Assembly (NCBI RefSeq): GCF_032854445.1
Contig: NC_088300.1
Span: 26,827,608 to 26,891,607, forward strand
DNA from: Liolophura sinensis
Lineage: Eukaryota > Mollusca > Polyplacophora > Chitonida > Chitonidae
Length of the DNA: 64,000 nucleotides
Reading direction: 5' to 3'
Positions 14,072-39,467 of this stretch are shown in pieces (the first letter of the stretch is position 1; each line of letters begins with the position of its first letter). Below the pieces are notes generated by a model. The model searched no databases and had not been told where the DNA came from. It saw only the letters and a program-made list of their open reading frames with translations. The position numbers were made by a program, and so were the translations under genes.

Positions 14072-14228
14072 CCGTACATAGGAAGGTGTTGCAGCAACCT
14101 ATGGATGATTGTGGGGTTCTCCCAGGCTCTGCCCAGTTTCCTCCCACCATAATGCTTGCTGCAGTCATACATATGAAATATTCTTGAGTACCGTGTAAAA
14201 CACCAATCAGATAAATAAATCAATCAAT
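14072..14228 (+). repeat. 5'-truncated SINE
   Basis: Begins within the middle domain (CGGCCGTACATAGGAAGGTG) and runs through the 3' domain to a mixed AAATAAATC/AATC tail. Confidence 0.8.
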
Positions 14229-14267
14229 CAGTCAGATCGACAATACATGTATTACACATAATAGTTA

Positions 14268-14745
14268 CAGTGTGATCATGTCATGCTTATCACATACTTA
14301 TTGCTTGACAACCAGCACTTCCTCATTAACATTTGAGAGGGGAACATATCGGAAGAGTAGTTACTTGTTACGAATGCTCATGTCTACAGAACTTTATGAT
14401 CTGTCAACCCTGCTCCACAGCATATTCCACCTGCTTTGAAAGTAACATCAGATGCTTCAAATTGGAATGAAAAGTAACATAGTAACAAGTGCTTGGACAT
14501 TTGGTGTATGGTATCCATGAATTATGTATCAGTGATGATAACAGCATCTGTAGTTTTACTCTTTGGCTCCTCTTGGCTTTTGTTGCCTCTTCCTCCGGTT
14601 CATTACTTGTTAGACAAAGACTGACACTGTATATGTTTCAGGGTGCTAGACAAATCAAATGCCTGGAGAGTGAATTGGGCACAACCACCTTTCACACATG
14701 TCATCGTCGCATAGATTGCCACCCTCATCCATAATCAATGCAAAT
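14268..14745 (+). repeat. Unclassified dispersed repeat, copy A
   Basis: Shares ordered blocks with 49995-50490: TGACAACCAGCACT, CCTCATTAAC, CATATTCCACCT, GAATGAAAAG, then a strong block from TGTTTCAGGGTGCTAGACAA to CACCCTCATCCATAATC. Class unknown. Confidence 0.6.
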
Positions 14746-15467
14746 GCAAACTATTTGCACATTTTCTATTCATTTCAGTGATCATAAATGTACTTATGCA
14801 TCATCACGGCTTTGTTAAACATTCAATCAATCTTTTTAATACTTTACACCACTACTACTTTTTATAGTTATAGGTTACACTCTTCTTTATTAAAGCCCTC
14901 CTGTACAAAGTACAGTGGGAGCTTACGTTACCCCGGACATCTGTGTCCATGTTGGCATCCGGTAACAATTAAAGCAAGTGACAGGGGTATTTTCACCATA
15001 CTGATTTAACCCTGCCATTTAGGCAGCAATTTCTATTCATTCAGAGAAGGTATTACGTGCGTCTGTATGAGCGCCAGGCTAAAATTTAATGGATAGATAG
15101 CAGACATTTATAATGATGAAAGGTTTAAAAATTTTAGGTTTTAGGTTACACCTTCAGTCTGACATATAAAATTCACGCAACTAATTGACTGCAAAACTGG
15201 TATTAGACACCCATAAGAGGAACACACCTTCCTTGTATCAGTGTGATATGTGTAAATGCAAAGTGTTGTATTAGGTCAATGCATGAAGTATGTTTTGAGC
15301 TCATACCACCCTTAATGTTTACCTTTACATTGATCTGGACATTGAAAATTCATTGTTAACTAAGAGTTTAAATTTATTGTTGACAAGAAAAATAATATGC
15401 ATTCTAGATTATTTATTAAAGGGAATCTAACGCGAGATTTATTGTTGCTTGACTTTTTATGTACCTG

Positions 15468-15603
15468 ATTGCTCAACGATTTCGCGTATGAACTGATCTG
15501 GTAACTTTCAGTGCAATTTATGCACATTTTTAATTTGATTTTGGAAACAAAAACTACATTGGTTGAATTGGCCTATTTCATGGCTTACAGAAAGTGTTAT
15601 TTT
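15468..15603 (-). mobile_element. MITE-like element, family 1, reverse copy
   Basis: AACTTTCAGTGCAATTTATG, then AAACTACATTGGTTGAATTG and GGCCTATTTCATGGCTTACA, matching the reverse complement of the 21065 core. Confidence 0.55.
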
Positions 15604-16353
15604 GTCAATCTACACAGAATAATGCCTTCAGAATATGCTTGAATAAAAACATTGCAAACATGTGAAAAGATTAGCAGTAATATCCAGACTACCAAGGGTT
15701 GTAGATCCATCATTGATGCACTGCATGTGTGTTGATTAATGTAATTTACAAAATTCATGACTTCAGTGTCTTTTGTGTATTAGAATCAATAAGAGGGTGA
15801 ATATTAAAGGATAAGACATTGTCTGGTGATTTATTTAAAATGTATTTCCAGTGAAAGACTTCTGTTTAGGTATTTTAACCTGCCATTAAATACTCTTTGT
15901 ATTATTTCCAGCAGGTAAGAATGTAACAAAACTAGCTTCAGTGCATCATTATTGAGAGCATTCCAAGAGTAAGGTTTTATGTTTCGCTTTTCAGTTTTCA
16001 TTACATTTTCAAGAACCTTAACTTATTAATATGATATGTCTACTGTTTAATTCTGAGATGGTAAATGTTTTTTTTTTTCTCAAAACTACAAGGTTTTTGA
16101 TTGAGCCAATTTCAAGTTCAAATTCAGTATACATGGAACCTCAGAGTGTTGTCAGGTTTTGTGTTTGTATCACTCAGTCTTATACATGTACATGTACTTT
16201 TATCAGGGTGTCGACATCACTAGATTCCATCTATTAATTAGCCCGAGGTGAAGGTTTATGTTTTGGTCAGCTACACGATGTCTTTGGAGACATAATATCT
16301 TTATGAAACTTAATTTTACTGATGATCAAATTTTTATGATATTTTATGTATCT

Positions 16354-16370
16354 CCCCCCCCCCCCCCCCC
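16354..16370. repeat. Poly-C run
   Basis: Seventeen C in a row. Other homopolymer runs are C12 followed by A13 at 17200-17224, C15 at 33379-33393 (39 bases past the UGP2 stop), and an A run near 42358-42372. Confidence 0.9.
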
Positions 16371-17727
16371 GAAAGGTTATCAAGGTTTGGACCTAACTAA
16401 TTTCTATGTACATGCAAGTAATCTCATAGGAAGATTTTATGTTTGTCAACTAGTCAAGGACATATATACATGTAGTTTTCACTGGATTTAAGGCTTTATG
16501 AATATGCTTGGAACATGTCCACCTTTGTAAATCTGAAATAATATATGAATTTGGGTAAGAATGTCAGGTTTTAGTTGGGTCATCCCCTGCTGATTGAATT
16601 CTATAATTTGAGTGGATAAAGGGGTATCATAGTGTTGGAGTTTCTGGTTTTGTTTGTGGCTACATGAATGCAGTGTCTGGTCACTGCCATTTAAACTGGA
16701 GTGCTATTTGGTGAGTTGCTTGGTTTCTCATAACCATTGTTTGACTAAAGTCATTGGGGCTAATATAAATGATATTTTGTGACAGGCTTGTAAGCACAAT
16801 ATCTCTTGAACTCTTCAAGCAATGTTTATCAAACTTGCGTTGCACCTTGTTACATGTATGTAGAAGAATGATAATGTTTTTCCTTGACCTAAATTTTTTT
16901 TTGGTGGAGCTGGGTTGGATCATACCAATTACTTTAAAATGGTACTTACAGCAATGAAACAAAACTGGTTGGCCTGGTGTCAGGATAACGTGCACTGGTG
17001 GGGTGTCATGTCAGCTATATGCATAATAACTGAGGGATATTTAGTTCATTGCATGGCACTTTAAACAAATAAGATAGCAAGGTATCCTTTAGGTTTAAAA
17101 TAACCAAGAATAAAGCATTGGCAGTGTGCGATGGGAAATAACCCTATCAACTTCGCCCTAAACTTGATTTAAACATTCAACCCTGCAGGACCAGTGCCAC
17201 CCCCCCCCCCCAAAAAAAAAAAAACGTGTGGATTACATTTTCTGTAAAATTTGAACATTTGTTACATCTAACAGCCAAATACTATATTTCACATATGGTG
17301 TAGCATGTGTTCCAGTGACACTCTCCATCCTGATTGATTCATGCACTTAATAGTAAAGCTGAACTTGAGAAGGTTTTTATGGGAAATTCAACCAATCTCT
17401 TATCGTAAAAAAAAACTTGTGGCATGTGAGACATATATAATGCTTTTGTGTGCTCTGAAAGTACATTTTTATTGACATGTATCAAACTTTAGGTGAAAAA
17501 TGAATAATTCATGTAATGGTATCTCCCAGCTTGTATTTTCAAAGAACATCTGCAGTGATGCATTGATTTTTGTTCGACAATTGGTAGCAACAGTTGGGAA
17601 TAGCAGCTGTTGAAAAAATTTGTTTAGCTTTGGTTTTGGTGTCAAGGGGATTGATAAACCAGTTTTAAAAATAAAACTTTTCTCCAACAAGGGAAAAAAT
17701 GAGTAGGAGCCTACAGTGCATATACAT

Positions 17728-17806
17728 GTATTTATTTACTTAAGTGATCAGTGTTTTACGCTATACTCAGGAATATTTCACTTTTACACCAATCAAATAA
17801 ATGCAC
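17728..17806 (-). repeat. Composite SINE tail fragment
   Basis: A reverse-oriented 3' end (TATTTATTTACTTAAGTGAT to TTTCACTTTTA) abuts a forward-oriented tail fragment (CACCAATCAAATAAATGC). Confidence 0.6.
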
Positions 17807-18796
17807 TGTACGTAAATGCAGACCTCCCTTCACCAAAGCCAAAGTTTGACCAGCATGCAGTAGATTTCAGGTTGTAGCCTTATTATTTATCGGGGCAATC
17901 AGATGTGGCCAGCTTATTGCTCCAGCCAATTGGGCTCCGACCAGGCATTTGCTGGACTGCCTATTGATCAATGTGTCTACCCTCTGTTTTTCAACCAGGT
18001 GATAAGATCGTTAAGCTGGGGCATTGTCTATTATCTGTACACGTGGTAAGAAACAGATGGACAGCTTTGTACACATGCACCTTTATGCATATAATGACCT
18101 ATGTGGATGTGGCCGCTGTGGCTTTCTTTCTTTTATTGCCCTGACAGCCATTCCATGATAACTGAAATGATATTTGCATGAAAATAGTATCTTTATATGT
18201 CATCATACTAGCAAATAGAATGATGAGTGAAAAGAATGCTTCAGGTAGACCAGACTGTAAAGTACATGTGGCAATACATGCACATTTAGGCCAGTGTTTG
18301 AACTTGTAAACTGTACATGTACATGTATAAACTGTTTATTGGAGTATATGACAACTGCATATTGGTATATGTAGCTTGTTTGATACAAGTACTTTGTGAA
18401 GCCAGCTGCTTATCTGTACATGGTACCCATGATCATGCACATGTGCGTACAGGTAATACTGTTTCGTTTGAAGTTGTTATCAATACATGTACATTTATCT
18501 GGCTTTATAGATGTGATGCCTGTGTAATAAGCAGGTTTTGAGATATGATGGTATACAGAAAATAGAAAACTGTTTAAACAGGATAAGATTGATCTTCTGA
18601 ATCATGTTTTTGGGTAGGTTTGGGTCCCCATTGTTGCCAAAAATAAGGATATTCTGTCACTAGTTTGATCTGAACACAAATACTGCCATGTTATAAGATA
18701 TGGAAGTAGCCCTATCTTGCCCTAAAGCGACGTCATTTTGCATTGGAATGTCGCTCTGTTCTCGTAAAGGCATAACTCGAAAACTGCGTATTAAAC

Positions 18797-19010
18797 CAAC
18801 TCGTCATCTTTGTGAGCCTCAGATAGGTTTTCAGTACCAAAGGGTGATGTTGCTTGAGGTTATTGATCACTAACTTCGTAAAAAGTGGTGACTTGTATAC
18901 GAAGCCAGCTGTTCAACTTTGCGAGCTAGAGATAAGACTTGTATAGATAAGGGTAATATTGGTTGGTGCTGTCGATAACTGACTTCGTAAAAAGTGGTGA
19001 CTTATATAAA
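18797..19010 (+). repeat. Diverged tandem duplication, about 109-bp period
   Basis: ACTTCGTAAAAAGTGGTGAC occurs at 18873 and 18982. The preceding parts (TTTGTGAGCCTCAGATAGG and TTTGCGAGCTAGAGATAAG) also match in order. Confidence 0.75.
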
Positions 19011-19524
19011 TAGGGATGGTCCCGTGTAATGCATGTTTCTAGACATTGCAGAAGTGCATTCAAAGACTATTATCAGAAGTCTTGACTGGTTGATAATTCT
19101 TGAACTTGCGTGATTTAGTGAACAAAGGATTGTGTGTGCGGTCTAAACCAATATTGGGATGGGCTGAAATGATGCATGCTAAGAATCAAGCATCAGTATA
19201 AATGTAATTGTCAGTGATGCTGCATTTGTAAATCACTGATATGATTATGATGTAACTTACTGAAATGATATTACAATCAAGAATAAGTTGTATCAATAAA
19301 CAGATGTGTATCAGTTTCTAAGCTTAGAAAGTGTAATTCAGTGTTCTCATCAAACCTCTTTTCTGCAATAAAATGGCAGGTAACTCTGTCTATTCTGTAG
19401 CTGCAGTTTACAAGGGTAACACCAGAATTAAAAACCCTATATGAAGTCTCTCATTAAAGTGTTCGTGCTGTTATTAAACATGGAGTACATGTAGTGTAGT
19501 TCCAGTTCTGCAGGAATGGTTTAA

Positions 19525-19805
19525 ATATACTGCTGACATGGCATACTGTGCACACAGCTGAAATACATAGAGACTGATGAAATATATTGATGACTTGGCT
19601 AAGGTATACTGTTGAGATGGCATAAATGTTCTGATGATGTAGTTGAAATATTGCTGATATGGCTGAAAATTATTGCTTACATGGCTAAAATATATTGTAG
19701 ACATGGCTGAAAATTACTGCTGACATGGCTGAAATTTACTGCTGACATGGCAAAAATATTTGGTGACCTGACTGAAATATTCTGCTAAAATAGTTGAAGT
19801 ACAGT
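19525..19805 (+). repeat. Degenerate short tandem repeat upstream of the first confident UGP2 exon
   Basis: About a dozen imperfect 22-26 bp units around GACATGGCTGAAATTTACTG, ending about 60 bp before the acceptor at 19866. Confidence 0.75.
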
Positions 19806-19866
19806 GAAGAAAGCATGGCTTTAACACAGATCAAAACATAAGCTGGTATATCATCATTGGTTTCAG

Positions 19867-33341
<13,475 letters not shown>

Positions 33342-34748
33342 TTTATTCAACTTGTTCTTTCTCGCCCAACACTGACCTCCCCCCCCCCCCCCCTCTTCCA
33401 ACCCTGACAGCTTAATAGTTAGGCTAGCCATTGTTATGCTGAGATAGACAGTAACCTGTGGGACTGTACAAGTTTGGGAATTTTCTTAACATGCTGACAA
33501 TGTTTTAGTTTGTGTACAAGAGGTTTTTAGTAGTTGGCTGTTTTCTGAATCAGATTTTCTGAAGCACTAGTACTAATATTAGTACAGGGCAGGAATGTTA
33601 TTTTATCATTAACCTTAATAAGAGACATTAATTTTATTCTGAAGATTGTTTTCATACATGTACAGTCTAGAACAGGACAACTGGTACATCTTTATTAGGT
33701 TATAAACAATTTGTCATGCCCGTTTTAAGTTGTCGTGAATTTTTTGGACTGGTGTCAATAGTCTGTGATTGAAAAAGCTTGATGCTACATGTGTTGTACC
33801 ACACACATGTATCACATTATCTTCTAAATACCAGGTTTGTCAACCGTGTTTGTTTCCGCCCCAGTTCTTTATTTGATGGAATATGTGTGATAATTTTCAC
33901 ACAACTAATGATCTTTGTCATACGAATGTGTATGTTGAAATTTGTTTTTGTTTTTGACTCTGTCAATTAAGTGGAAGCGATTCAGAGATGTGAAAATGAG
34001 AAGAATTTTTGATATACAATCCATAATACGTCCAGTCAAGATAGCAACAGCCATATAAAATTTATTAGTTTCGGATGTTGTTTTGGCTCATATTATAAAC
34101 TTCGAGGAAAGTATTGTTGTTGTTATTGTCTTGGCGGTTCTTTGGTGTAATTTTTATGAAGATATCTGGAGCTATACATTGTAACTGAACTGCCATAGTC
34201 TGTAAAGACTAATAGAGATGAAATCCATGCACTAGTTTGCTTCATTGAATTATTAAGACACGGGGAACATATTTATATATTTTTGTTCATACTAAAATGC
34301 GGTGACTATGAGGCTGTATAAATGGGTGAGAAACTTCATTTAAAAATCAACATTGTAATATAAAGGTATTTCACATCATTTCAGCACTTAAATGTTTCAG
34401 GGTATCCAGTATGTGAACATTCAGATTGCGGATATATGGTGATATTTTTATTTCTGCCAGAATTTTTTTTCTGACTGACTTCACAGCATCTTCATTGAAG
34501 CTATATATCTTTACCCTGCATCTGACTATGTGTAAAAAGAAGTTGGGGCAAGCAGAATCAAGAGGAGGTAATCATGAATAAGAAATTAAAAACACAGATA
34601 AAAGTTGGGCAAGAAAGTTTGGTTATATTTTTATGGCCAGATAGTGTTGTTGCCTTTTGTGATGTTATGTAACGTTTGGTTAATTATCATGTAAATGTGT
34701 TCTGCCTGATTAAACAAAGTGTAAGAAACAGGATGTATATCATTATAT

Positions 34749-34863
34749 AATAATAAGTATCAGGTTCGGTATAGATAATTCACCAGTGTAATTTGTATCA
34801 AATTACAATATTATCAATAATAAGTATCAGGTTCGGTATAGATAATTCACCAGTGTAATTTGT
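34749..34863 (+). repeat. 48-bp direct repeat, 67-bp spacing
   Basis: A 48-base segment beginning AATAATAAGTATCAGGTTCG at 34749-34796 is repeated exactly at 34816-34863, in the UGP2 3' flank. Identity suggests a recent local duplication. Confidence 0.9.
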
Positions 34864-35098
34864 TTTCATCTTTTTTTGTCACTTATTGGTATTCTTCTTG
34901 ATTGAAGCATGGCTTTAGTGATGGACACGTCACTATCTTTAATAGTCGTGGTTTTGGGATTTTTTTGTGTGTTTTTGTTGTTGCAGCCTTACTTATTCAT
35001 GAATAACCAAATAACATGATTTAGAATTCAATCTAGATGGTCAAGAAGACAGTGTATATCTGAAGGCATGCAGTGTTTGACTAAGTCTGTGTGGATTT

Positions 35099-35232
35099 CC
35101 TTAATTCCTCAACCTTTTCACATGTGAAAGAGCAACTTTCAGAGAGATATATGCACCTTTTTAATTTGCTTTCAGAGACAAAACTGCATTGGTTGTGTTG
35201 ACCAATGTTAGCACTTAACAAAAAGTATAATT
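35099..35232 (-). mobile_element. MITE-like element, family 1, reverse copy
   Basis: CCTTAATTCCTCAACCTTTT followed by AAAGAGCAACTTTCAG and ATGCACC, the reverse complement of the right half of the 21065 and 49748 copies. Confidence 0.55.
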
Positions 35233-36230
35233 TTAAATAGTGTTATATGTCCTGACATATATACGCCTGTTTATGCTGTATATACTGTCCATTGAGGTTA
35301 CATGCAGTCAAGTTTCAGTATTATTTAAAGTATGACAATTTCTCTACATCTGACCTTGCCATTTTAGACTTGAAATAGCTTTTATCCTCTTACTGCTGTC
35401 TTTTAATTTTTTTGCAAACAAACAAGGATGGGTTGTTGTGATTGACTCTGTTGAACTGCATACCCATCTGTAAAAGTGTAACAGTTGGATATAAATTGTT
35501 TGCATACATGGAAGATAGACAGTCTTCTTTGGTTTGCAAATGTTTCTGGTCTGAATGTATCCAGCATTTAACTTGAGAGGGAAATCTCACATTTTAGAAC
35601 AATTAATCACACTTTTCATGTCAAGTCTAACAGGAATTCCCACTTTTCAATCACACCTACTTGTGCTGGTCTAATACATTTTTCCTGGTCTCGCAGCCAT
35701 CCCATTGTCCTACCCACACTCTATTTTGCTGCTGCAACAAACACTTTCAGGTTTTGCATGCTACTAACAGCCATCCCCACTTCTTTGTGCTGTTCAAGCA
35801 CACTCTTTCTAGTCACTTTTACATGTTTCATCGTATAGATCTTTAGATAGCCATACCTTCTTCATAGTCACACCCGTACATGTATCATAGTCACACCCAC
35901 GTCACAGACACAATACTTGTGATTTTATTCCACAGTTATCAATTTCTACAGGGTTAGCAAATTTTATATTGAATTCAAAGATAAAAGTAAACTTCTCGTT
36001 TGTCTAGTATTAAATAAAGGCTATGGCTGGTACATGTATTTTGACTTTGATGCTTGTGTGCATCTGAGGCTGGCCATTGTATGTAGTTTCTGGTAAATTG
36101 TGAAGGATTAGAGTCTATGTCTATTGTTACTTCCTTACAGCAATCCTGAAGGATGGGAGCACACTGTCTATATCTATAACTACATTTTGCAGGCTTAGAG
36201 ACGACAAGATAATGTTATTGTGCAGTGCAC

Positions 36231-36612
36231 CTATTTCTTTACCTCCAACCATAAACGGGGCCACCGTGGCAGTTGGTTAGCGCACTAGCGCAGCGTAATG
36301 ACCCAGGAGTCTCTCACCAATGCGGTCGCTGTGAGTTCAAGTCCATTTTATGCTGGCTTTCTCTCCGGCCATACGTGGGAAGGTCTGGCAGCCACCTGCA
36401 GATGGTCGTGGGTTTCCCCCGGGCTCTGCCCGGTTTTCTCCCACCATAATGCTGGCCGCTGTCGCATAAGTGAAATATTCTTGAGTACGGCGTAAAACAC
36501 CAATCAAATAAATAAATAAATAAATAAATAAATCCGACCATAAACCTGACTGCTGTCAAAATTTCTTTAGCACAGCATTAAACACCAACCAAATAAATAA
36601 ATGAATAAGTAA
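36231..36612 (+). repeat. Older SINE 3' domain split by the 36257 insertion
   Basis: Left part (TTTCTTTACCTCCAACCATA, to 36256) and right part (CTGACTGCTGTC at 36546 through the AAATA tail near 36612) together reproduce the CCTCCCACCATAATGCTGGC-to-tail domain with mutations. The younger copy interrupts it. Confidence 0.75.
36257..36536 (+). repeat. Full-length SINE inserted into an older SINE
   Basis: Complete copy with a long AAATA tail, flanked by ACCATAAAC (36248-36256 and 36537-36545). The flanks on both sides are the two halves of another, older SINE 3' domain. Confidence 0.9.
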
Positions 36613-39467
36613 TTATTAGATTGCATGAGGAAAATCAAGAGTGTGCAGTTGGCTTGTACAATTATTCTACGGGTACACAGAAATCATTACAATGTTATAA
36701 GCGATAAGACAACCTTGATGACATCAGTTGTTCCCGGTATACTACACCAGACATTACAAGTTTATCAGCTGTCCTACATGAAGATACAAGGGTGATACAT
36801 GTTTTCATTTGCAAATGTATCATGTTTTTGTGTCTGTTTTCCCTTAGTTAGAGCTATTACTCTAGTACTATAGTCAGGCTACAGGGTTCATTGCGTGTTT
36901 ATCACATGGTGTTTATGTCCATATCATAGCAGGTTATTGTTACATTGTTGAATTGCAGTCATTATTTTCATTCTGTGATAGAAAGAAAGTATGGTATGAC
37001 CCAGGGAGGCCATCCTTAAAAATGTCATTGTTTTGGCATAACCCAATTCTGTCATGACAAATAGGGTAGGCTGGCAGGGAATTCTTTTTCTTCTTCATTC
37101 TGGCTAATAATACTTTTAGGGATTTAAAAAATGGAGAAAAAAACTTTCCTCAAAATCCCATTAAAAATTTCAAAGTAGGGCTCTGTTTTGGAGAGTTGCT
37201 GGGGTTTCACTTGACAAACATATTTTTACTGATGGCCTGATCACTTACTGCTGACCCAGTTTCTTGCAGTGTTTATCATAAATAGCTTTGTCAGGGTTTG
37301 AGCCCTGTATAACGACATCATTTATGAGGACAGTTGTGAAAAACAAGGCTTACGAAGCCTTGTGAGAGAGCTATTACATCTAGGTTTTGTGTACAAGTTG
37401 CACATATACATGTGACAAAACAGTTTTAGGCACAGTCTTCTAGATATTACATGTGTATGAGATACTCTGATGTGTGTGCTTCGTAACGATTGTAAATTGA
37501 ATTGGGTGCCAGGCTTTCTATGCATGGTGCTTCCTCATAAGTATTAGCTTTGTTTAAAAAGATTTTTTTGGAAATATGTATTTTTGTGATCAGTGGTTAC
37601 TGGAGGCTGTCACACAATTATCTTAGTCTGGACCCAGTCACATCTTGTCACTTTTACCAGATGCACTTTATTAGTGTGTAAATAATATAGCTTCCTGATT
37701 ATGGCAGTACAGTATGTGATTTGGAGCACTAGTATTGAATGTTATGCAAGTTGCTGAAGCTATACCTTAGACTGTTTATACTGTATCATACATGCTGTCA
37801 AAATGTACCATGTACCATGTACGAAGTACTAATAGTTTCTGCAGAATAGCCACAAAGTGTAAGGGGTAATGTAGTAATGAATAGTTAAACATGTGGATCC
37901 AAATAACAATTTATCTAAGTTCCAATATATTCAATTTGCGGTGATAACCAATCCTTGGGCTAACATTTGCTTATTTTTAGTAGTCATAAGACATCATAAT
38001 GTTTTGAGTGCAAGGTATTCACATGTATGATATATGCTGCAGTGTTTTAACACCTGTCGTAAGTCATTTAAATAAATAAAATATATACTGCATGGTGAAA
38101 CTGTGGTTGTTTTTCATTGCCTTGTCATTTTGTCATATACCATTACCAAATGGAGGCCATAATCAAATCAGATGTTTAAGTCAGGAAGATTATCAGATCA
38201 CTGGAGAGGTGCAGGAGTTTTAGGCACGACGATTGCTTGATGCAGATAATTTGGGTGGTAAATAAAGTGGTGCTTTTAGTCAGGGAGATTGCCTGATGTG
38301 TGCACATGTAATACATGAGTACAGTTGTTTTAGAAAGAATGCCATGCAGAGTGGTGCTGGGGTTTTAGTTATAAAAATTGCCAGATACATAGAGGTTCTT
38401 AGCTTGTTATGAAAATGAGCTAAGTTTAAGTAAGGATTTTTTTGCACTTGGTCTCTTAATGGACAATGTGGAAAGGGAGAGAATCTAGAAACTCCTTGTC
38501 ACCAGTGTGGGATATTTGGCCGATCCGTGTGTTAGTACATGACTGGTCCAACTTACAAATGGTTTTCACTGACTGGAAAGACTGGCAGTCATTCTGTGTT
38601 ACTGTTTTATTCATGGGATCTACAGAAACTTCAACGCACTCAGCTGTTATTTTTGTTATTAGCATTACACTGAACCCCAACACCATTAGCGTTTACAGCA
38701 TAAACACATCATTCTGTGTCACAGTTGCTCTGCCATTGTAATGCACTGATCATGCCCACAGGGAAATGCATGCAGGCCAGATGGTGTCACAAGAGAGAAT
38801 TCTTCAGTATGAGATTAAACAACAATCAAGTGAATAAATCAGAAGAGAGGCTGAAAGAGTATTGCAAATGAGAAAGTAAGAAATATGGAGAAAATTAAAC
38901 TTCGGTTAAAGAGACTTAATAGAATCTTAATTTTCAAGTGTGACAAGTAGAATACCAGTATAACTCCTTGCAACATATGCTTTGCAATAATGTTAAAGAG
39001 CTGTTATCAGAGAGAATTTAAGAAAATTTATATTCTTGTGACAATGATGATCGAGAAACTGACAGGAAAGTATAGTATACGTGTAACAAAAGAGAATGAA
39101 TATCTATTAGCTCCGGCATCTCTGAACAAACTATTTATGTACATTAAATATTGAGGTCTATTTTTAACCATTTCTGATATTTACCTGCATGTCTGTAAGA
39201 AATTATTAAATGGCACTTGAAGACCACAACTTTTAATTTACTTAAACTACAAACAGGCATATCTTCTGTTTTTCCTGGTATACAATATGAGCTGTGCAGC
39301 GTGTATCGTAGTTCTGAAGCAGGGAAATTCATCTTGAAACACGTGCTTTTGTTTACATCTGTCACTACCCACAGTCCTCTGCGGCTCGAGGCGGAAATCG
39401 CATATTTGCCTTGACGACTACGGGACTCTCGAAGAAGCCAAGGTCGATATATAGGATATTTAGAAGA

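Larger units (their letters stand above)
4038..19866. other. Long non-coding stretch: UGP2 first intron or intergenic
   Basis: No exon recognised on either strand. It holds SINE fragments, tandem duplications near 13.3 and 18.8 kb, one dispersed repeat, one MITE-like copy, a TA microsatellite and many TACATGTA motifs. Open frames are all under about 105 codons without protein-like content. Confidence 0.5.
33342..39467. other. UGP2 3' UTR and flank, and IFT43 upstream region
   Basis: No exon recognised. The UGP2 transcript end is unclear: candidates are ATTAAA at 34709-34714 and AATAAA at 36013-36018. Just upstream of IFT43 are a CACGTG E-box (39340-39345) and a forkhead-type TGTTTAC (39350-39356). 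Confidence 0.4.

Noticed and set aside
36298-36559. Open frames on both strands with the recurring peptide HHNAGRCRISEIFLSTA or its antisense
   Set aside because: The same peptides recur wherever the SINE 3' domain occurs (6586, 22579, 25768, 36298, 54012, 59173). They are SINE sequence, not a gene family.
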